This document shows, piece by piece, positions 30,152 through 33,181 of a stretch of 33,181 nt of DNA. The notes beneath the pieces are model-generated. The model was not told the DNA's origin, did not search any database, and worked only from the letters and a program-made list of their open reading frames with translations. The number at the start of each line of letters is the position of its first letter. The first letter of the stretch is position 1. The DNA comes from an uncultured Clostridia bacterium (GTDB lineage Bacteria; Bacillota; Clostridia; Oscillospirales; Acutalibacteraceae). The translations under genes and the position numbers were made by a program. The stretch is from positions 1 to 33,181 of the forward strand of contig CANTDZ010000016.1 of the NCBI GenBank assembly GCA_947652665.1, given 5' to 3'.

Positions 30152-31549
30152 CTATCTTTCCATCGACCACCCCCAGTCCCCTTCTTCCCAAGTAAGCTGT
30201 TCCCGGGCGTGGTACGCGATGGCCAGCGCCATCACGCAGTCGTCGTGGGCCCCGGACTGTGCTTCCGCCCGGCCCTGCTTGTTGCGCACAAAGCTCAGCA
30301 TTTCCGACAGCGTCTCCCGGTCGCACAGCCATTCCGGGTGCTCCCGGCTGATCTCTACCAGCCCGGCCAAAATAAGGGGCCGCGTCCCCGCTGTGGTGCG
30401 GAACCCCGATGCATACCCGCCCTCCTTCGGGCGCCGGTACTGCTTTGGATAGCAGAGGCTTTCCAGTTCCCGGATGGGATAGCCGGAGAAGTTCACTTCC
30501 ACGGCGATCAGGGCGTTCCGGTAAAACCGCCCCAGGCAGTAGATTTGCCGCGCGTACACGTCCTCGTCCATCTGGCCGCGCAGGGTGCAGACCTGCTGGC
30601 CTGTGTTCCCGTCCACCACCTGCGCCACGAAAAAGTCCGAACCTTCCCCAGCCGTATCGCCCCCCACCACATACTGGTGCCCCTCCTCCGGCCACGCGTA
30701 GACCTTCACCGCGTCCTCCCCCGCCCCGTCAAACCGGATGCTCCCGTCCTGCACCATCACCCTCCCCAAGTCCGGGCGGAAGCTTGTCTCAAACACGAAG
30801 CTGCCCTGCGCCATGGGTTCCGGCAGTTCCTCCATCCGTTTTGCCAGCTTCCCCGCTGCAAAGACGCTCTGGCCGGCCACGCCCCACTCGCCCAGGCAAT
30901 AGACCTGGTAATAGTAGGGGTCGGTGTCCCGATAGCTCTCCAGGGTCTGGCGGTAGGCGTCGTCTAAAAAGGCGTTGTCTTTATATGTGGACTTCTTCAC
31001 GATAGCCCTTGCATCTTTGCGGTCAAAGAACCGCCTTTTGAGCCAGTGCAGGGGTGAAATGGGGTTAAAAGTCAGGGTGATCTGCCGGTTGGCTCCCCGG
31101 CCGCGCAGGCGCAGGTCCAGCTGGTTGAAGTCCGCTTCCTCGATTTCCGACGCTTCCTCCACCCAAATATCCGTGAGCCCGCCCTTCTGAAAAGTGACCG
31201 ACTTCAGCTTTTCCGCATTATCGAGCCCCTTAAAAATGACGCTGTTCCCGTTGGCGCAGGTGATCCGCATTTCCGATTCCCCGCACTTAAAAAGTCCCCC
31301 TAACCCCCACCGCTGGATGAGCTGCCGGAACAGGGCATAGGTGGAATCCCGGTTGGTAGCGGCCACAGCCCTCACTACTAACAGGTTGCACATGGGCTTT
31401 TCCATCAGCCGCACCAGAAAACGCTGGGCGGCAAAGACGCTTTTTCCGCTCCCCGCGCCGCCGTAGAGCACTAGGTAACGGCACCTTTCCTCCCGCAGCA
31501 GCGGAAGGTAGGCCGCATTGAACGTGCTTTTTGCAATTTCGACTTCCAT
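30152..31549 (-). CDS. terL: Phage terminase large subunit
   Basis: A 465-residue PBSX/Terminase_3-type DNA packaging motor. Walker A G-G-A-G-S-G-K-S (30-37) and Walker B D-I-W-V-E-E (127-132) define the ATPase. The nuclease part shows an Asp in G-G-D-T-A (298), Glu351 in I-A-V-E-V-N and Asp436/437 in G-A-H-D-D-C-V. All catalytic residues appear present, so the motor looks functional. GGAGG is placed inside the end of terS, and the two genes are 3 nt apart. Confidence 0.95.
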   Translation of the reverse strand: MEVEIAKSTFNAAYLPLLREERCRYLVLYGGAGSGKSVFAAQRFLVRLMEKPMCNLLVVRAVAATNRDSTYALFRQLIQRWGLGGLFKCGESEMRITCANGNSVIFKGLDNAEKLKSVTFQKGGLTDIWVEEASEIEEADFNQLDLRLRGRGANRQITLTFNPISPLHWLKRRFFDRKDARAIVKKSTYKDNAFLDDAYRQTLESYRDTDPYYYQVYCLGEWGVAGQSVFAAGKLAKRMEELPEPMAQGSFVFETSFRPDLGRVMVQDGSIRFDGAGEDAVKVYAWPEEGHQYVVGGDTAGEGSDFFVAQVVDGNTGQQVCTLRGQMDEDVYARQIYCLGRFYRNALIAVEVNFSGYPIRELESLCYPKQYRRPKEGGYASGFRTTAGTRPLILAGLVEISREHPEWLCDRETLSEMLSFVRNKQGRAEAQSGAHDDCVMALAIAYHAREQLTWEEGDWGWSMER

Positions 31550-31552
31550 CCC

Positions 31553-31879
31553 TCATTCCTCCGTGACCCGCACATGGATCGTCCCGGCCCCCAGCCCCTC
31601 GGCCTTTTCCGAATAGCCGAACCCATTCTGCAAAATGAACCGCGCGCTGGTGCCCGAATCCCTCTTGTAAGCCGCCTGGATATTGGCCTCTTCCACCTGC
31701 GAGAGCCCCCGGCGCAGCTCCCTGGCCACGCGGCCTTCCTTCTGGGCCAGCTCCTCCAGCTGCCTGCGGCCTTCCAGACCCAGGGCCAGGGCCAGGCCCG
31801 GCACGGTCGGCAGGCGCTTTTCCTCCTTGCACGCCGCAAAATACTGGGCACATTTCTCTTCCACTTCAGCAGCTTTCAT
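31553..31879 (-). CDS. Phage terminase small subunit
   Basis: A 108-residue protein, with start at 31877-31879 (MKAAEVEEKCAQYF) after AAAGGAGG; the open frame extends upstream without similarity. It resembles small terminase subunits (helix-turn-helix region P-T-V-P-G-L-A-L-A-L-G, then helices and F-I-L-Q-N-G-F-G-Y), which choose the packaging site and recruit TerL. The neighbouring terL makes the call firm. It overlaps the upstream small gene by 14 nt. Confidence 0.85.
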   Translation of the reverse strand: MKAAEVEEKCAQYFAACKEEKRLPTVPGLALALGLEGRRQLEELAQKEGRVARELRRGLSQVEEANIQAAYKRDSGTSARFILQNGFGYSEKAEGLGAGTIHVRVTEE

Positions 31880-32114
31880 AGCAGCCCGCCTCCTTTCTGC
31901 GATTCTGTGCGCGCAGCCGCAATTCCCTGGCGTTGCACCGCTGTTCCAGGTACATATTGTAGAGCACGCCGTTTTCCCGCCGCCAGACCAGCTCCTGGTC
32001 GCCGCCCATAGGCGGGTGGGCCTTGCGCCGTTCCAGGACCTCGTGCAGGGCGTCGCGTTCCCGCTCGGCCTCCTGGGCCATCTTCTCATAGTCGAATGCT
32101 TCCCTATAGTCCAT
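31866..32114 (-). CDS. Small phage-type protein at the head of the terminase operon
   Basis: An 82-residue, highly charged, mainly helical protein (Y-E-K-M-A-Q-E-A-E-R-E-R-D-A-L-H-E-V-L-E). The ATG at 32112-32114 has GGAGG eight bases upstream. No family recognised. It is the first gene behind the leftward operator-promoter, so it is the first made when the repressor lets go. Confidence 0.78.
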   Translation of the reverse strand: MDYREAFDYEKMAQEAERERDALHEVLERRKAHPPMGGDQELVWRRENGVLYNMYLEQRCNARELRLRAQNRRKEAGCYESC

Positions 32115-32131
32115 ATGTAGTTCCTCCTATC

Positions 32132-32146
32132 TTGTCGTTTCGACAA
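32132..32146. promoter_or_regulatory. Repressor operator O1
   Basis: Perfect 15-bp dyad TTGTCG-TTT-CGACAA between the leftward promoter and the first gene of the terminase operon. Related to O2, so probably a CI-type binding site. Confidence 0.75.
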
Positions 32147-32162
32147 CCTATTTTTTATTATA

Positions 32163-32191
32163 GGGTCGAATTGACAATTTGTCAAGTAAAA
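32163..32191 (-). promoter_or_regulatory. Leftward sigma-A promoter of the terminase-lysis operon with operator O2
   Basis: On the minus strand TTGACA (about 32180-32185), 17-nt spacer and TATAAT (about 32157-32162). The -35 box is part of the dyad TTGACA-ATT-TGTCAA (32171-32185), operator O2, so a bound repressor would block polymerase. Confidence 0.8.
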
Positions 32192-32201
32192 ACTTTGCGT
32201 A

Positions 32202-32230
32202 TTGACAACTTGGCGTAAGTAAAGTATAAT
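32202..32230 (+). promoter_or_regulatory. Rightward sigma-A promoter of the repressor gene with operator-like half-site
   Basis: TTGACA (32202-32207), 17-nt spacer, TATAAT (32225-32230), 26 nt before the repressor ATG. TTGACA-ACT-TGGCGT here keeps one arm of the O1/O2 consensus, which would permit weaker autorepression. Confidence 0.82.
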
Positions 32231-32256
32231 AGCCAGGAAGGAAAGGGGCCCTGTTT

Positions 32257-32973
32257 ATGGATTTTGCGAAGCGGTTAAAAGAGGCGCGCCTTGCTCGTGG
32301 CTTAAGCCAACGGGATATTGCCGCAGCCGCAGGGATCGACCACACATCTTATTCCAGCTATGAAACCGGCCGCCGCCAGCCCGACCTGCCCCGCCTGCGC
32401 AGCCTGGCCAAAGCCCTGGAGGTCAGCGCGGACTGGTTCTTGGAACTGGACGCCCGGATTACGCCGGAGGAGTCTGCGCACATAAAAAAATACCGGCTCC
32501 TGGACCTGCACGGCAGGGAGCTGGTAGACCTGGTTCTGGATAAGGAGTACGGCCGCATGACCGCCCCCCAGGCCGTCCGCGACGAGGCCCAGGGTGGGTG
32601 GATTACCTATATTAACTGCTATGACCTGGCCGTCTCGGCCGGTTCCGGCGAACCCTGGGCAGACGCGGGTTACAAGACCCGCCTGGAGATCCCCGAAGCC
32701 CAGGTGCCCGAAAATGCCCATTTCTGCGTCCGCGTCAACGGCGACAGCATGGAGCCTGCCTACCGCGACGGCGACATCGTTTTTGTCCAGCGGCTGGAGG
32801 GTTCGGTGCAGGAGGGGGAGATCGGCATTTTCTTCCTCAACGGCGACGGGTACATCAAGCGCTTGGCGCCTAAGGCTCTGGAATCCCTGAACCCGCGCTA
32901 TGACCCCATCCCCCTGCACGATTTTGACGACCTGCGCTGCCAGGGCCGGGTGCTGGGGAAGCTTGCGAAATAA
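32257..32973 (+). CDS. CI/LexA-type phage repressor (HTH-XRE plus S24 peptidase)
   Basis: A 238-residue repressor. The N-terminal XRE helix-turn-helix (residues 5-60) contains L-S-Q-R-D-I-A-A-A-A-G-I and S-S-Y-E-T-G-R-R-Q-P. The C-terminal S24 domain has the catalytic dyad Ser164 (N-G-D-S-M-E-P) and Lys201 (Y-I-K-R-L), and a candidate Ala128-Gly129 self-cleavage site in A-V-S-A-G-S-G. This layout means RecA-stimulated autocleavage upon DNA damage. The divergent operon of terminase and lysis genes is the obvious target. The ribosome site is GGAAAGGGG. Confidence 0.94.
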   Translation: MDFAKRLKEARLARGLSQRDIAAAAGIDHTSYSSYETGRRQPDLPRLRSLAKALEVSADWFLELDARITPEESAHIKKYRLLDLHGRELVDLVLDKEYGRMTAPQAVRDEAQGGWITYINCYDLAVSAGSGEPWADAGYKTRLEIPEAQVPENAHFCVRVNGDSMEPAYRDGDIVFVQRLEGSVQEGEIGIFFLNGDGYIKRLAPKALESLNPRYDPIPLHDFDDLRCQGRVLGKLAK

Positions 32974-32977
32974 AAAG

Positions 32978-33014
32978 AAACCGTCCTGATCCAAAAGGGT
33001 CAGGACGGTTTTTT
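32978..33014 (+). terminator. Terminator after the repressor gene
   Basis: 12-bp stem AAACCGTCCTGA/TCAGGACGGTTT with a 10-nt loop, then further T. It separates the repressor from a converging minus-strand gene and works on both strands (A run in front). Confidence 0.9.
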
Positions 33015-33023
33015 GCTGCTTAT

Positions 33024-33181
33024 TTACTCGGCCCAGCAAACCTCGCTGGCGAAATAGTGGAAGGACTGCGACCACTCGAACCAGTCATGGGCGCCCGGAA
33101 TGTCACCACCATCGATGACATTGTCCATAGCCTTGAGGGAATTAACGAATTTCATTAATTCATCTTTCCTCTCGCCTTCTT
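33024..33181 (-). CDS. Partial unknown small protein at window end
   Basis: An open frame of 52 residues to the window edge, ending F-H-Y-F-A-S-E-V-C-W-A-E. It may continue past the edge, or begin at the ATG at 33153-33155, which would give 43 residues (MKFVNSLKAMDNVIDGGD at the start). The composition (Trp, Phe, acidic) looks coding, and a terminator lies right behind the stop. I do not recognise it. Confidence 0.55.
   Translation of the reverse strand, partial: EGERKDELMKFVNSLKAMDNVIDGGDIPGAHDWFEWSQSFHYFASEVCWAE

Noticed and set aside
31880..32185. Upstream extension of the terminase small-subunit frame
   Set aside because: The extension is antisense-like and Trp/Arg-rich, overlaps a well-supported 82-residue gene and promoter elements, and the internal ATG at 31879 has the ribosome site.
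28808..33181. Integration sites or integrase flanking the phage-type cassette
   Set aside because: No integrase, tRNA or obvious direct repeats at the edges are visible within the window; the right border cannot be judged.
1..33181. CRISPR arrays, rRNA, tRNA, insertion sequences
   Set aside because: No evenly spaced direct repeats, no cloverleaf or rRNA core sequence, no transposase frames were recognised by eye.

Overview
The window looks like a chromosomal segment of a GC-rich, endospore-forming Clostridia, most likely a gut Oscillospirales/Ruminococcaceae-type bacterium. The evidence is a SCIFF peptide with its radical-SAM maturase, the Firmicutes gene order yicC-remA-gmk-rpoZ-priA-def-fmt-rsmB-rlmN-prpC-prkC-rsgA-thiN, the sporulation genes ytfJ, dacF-type, spoVM, sipL and spoIVA, and near-consensus sigma-A promoters with strong Shine-Dalgarno sites. 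No rRNA, tRNA, CRISPR array or insertion sequence was recognised.

Layout. 1-590 (minus): the 5' end of scfB and the SCIFF peptide gene scfA, separated by a hairpin terminator. 755-1911 (plus): an unusual LacI-type regulator. 1985-2826 (plus): a self-contained transcription unit with a near-perfect promoter, three tiny genes and a terminator. The first and third genes are paralogous cationic peptides ending in APVCR; I know of no family for them. Copies of the palindrome TTTATAAA lie in the promoters of both the regulator and the peptide unit. 2865-4811: an SH3 lipoprotein and two single-RCK TrkA-type proteins, ending in a shared terminator. 4824-5867 (minus): perR and a reverse rubrerythrin (peroxide defence). 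5898-11343 (plus): M50 protease, scpA, scpB, DUF2953, ytfJ, D-Ala-D-Ala carboxypeptidase, rRNA pseudouridine synthase and a small unknown gene. 11375-24491 (plus): a long operon of RNA, translation and signalling housekeeping genes, ending in a RelE-type toxin-antitoxin pair. 24516-28807 (plus): a spore-coat basement cluster with a Cys-rich small membrane protein, a SpoVM-like peptide, SipL, SpoIVA, a small membrane protein and a SpoIVFB-like M50 protease, with a candidate sigma-E promoter before sipL.

28817-33014 is a compact phage-derived cassette. A leftward operon (small ORF, terminase small subunit, terminase large subunit, holin, GH25 lysozyme) faces away from a rightward CI/LexA-type S24 repressor. 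Palindromic operators overlap their shared promoter region. No portal, capsid, tail, replication or integrase gene lies between the parts, and every gene appears intact. A partial minus-strand ORF of unknown function closes the window.

The two parts most worth following up are the three-peptide unit with its presumed LacI-type regulator and TTTATAAA sites, and the minimal repressor-terminase-lysis cassette.
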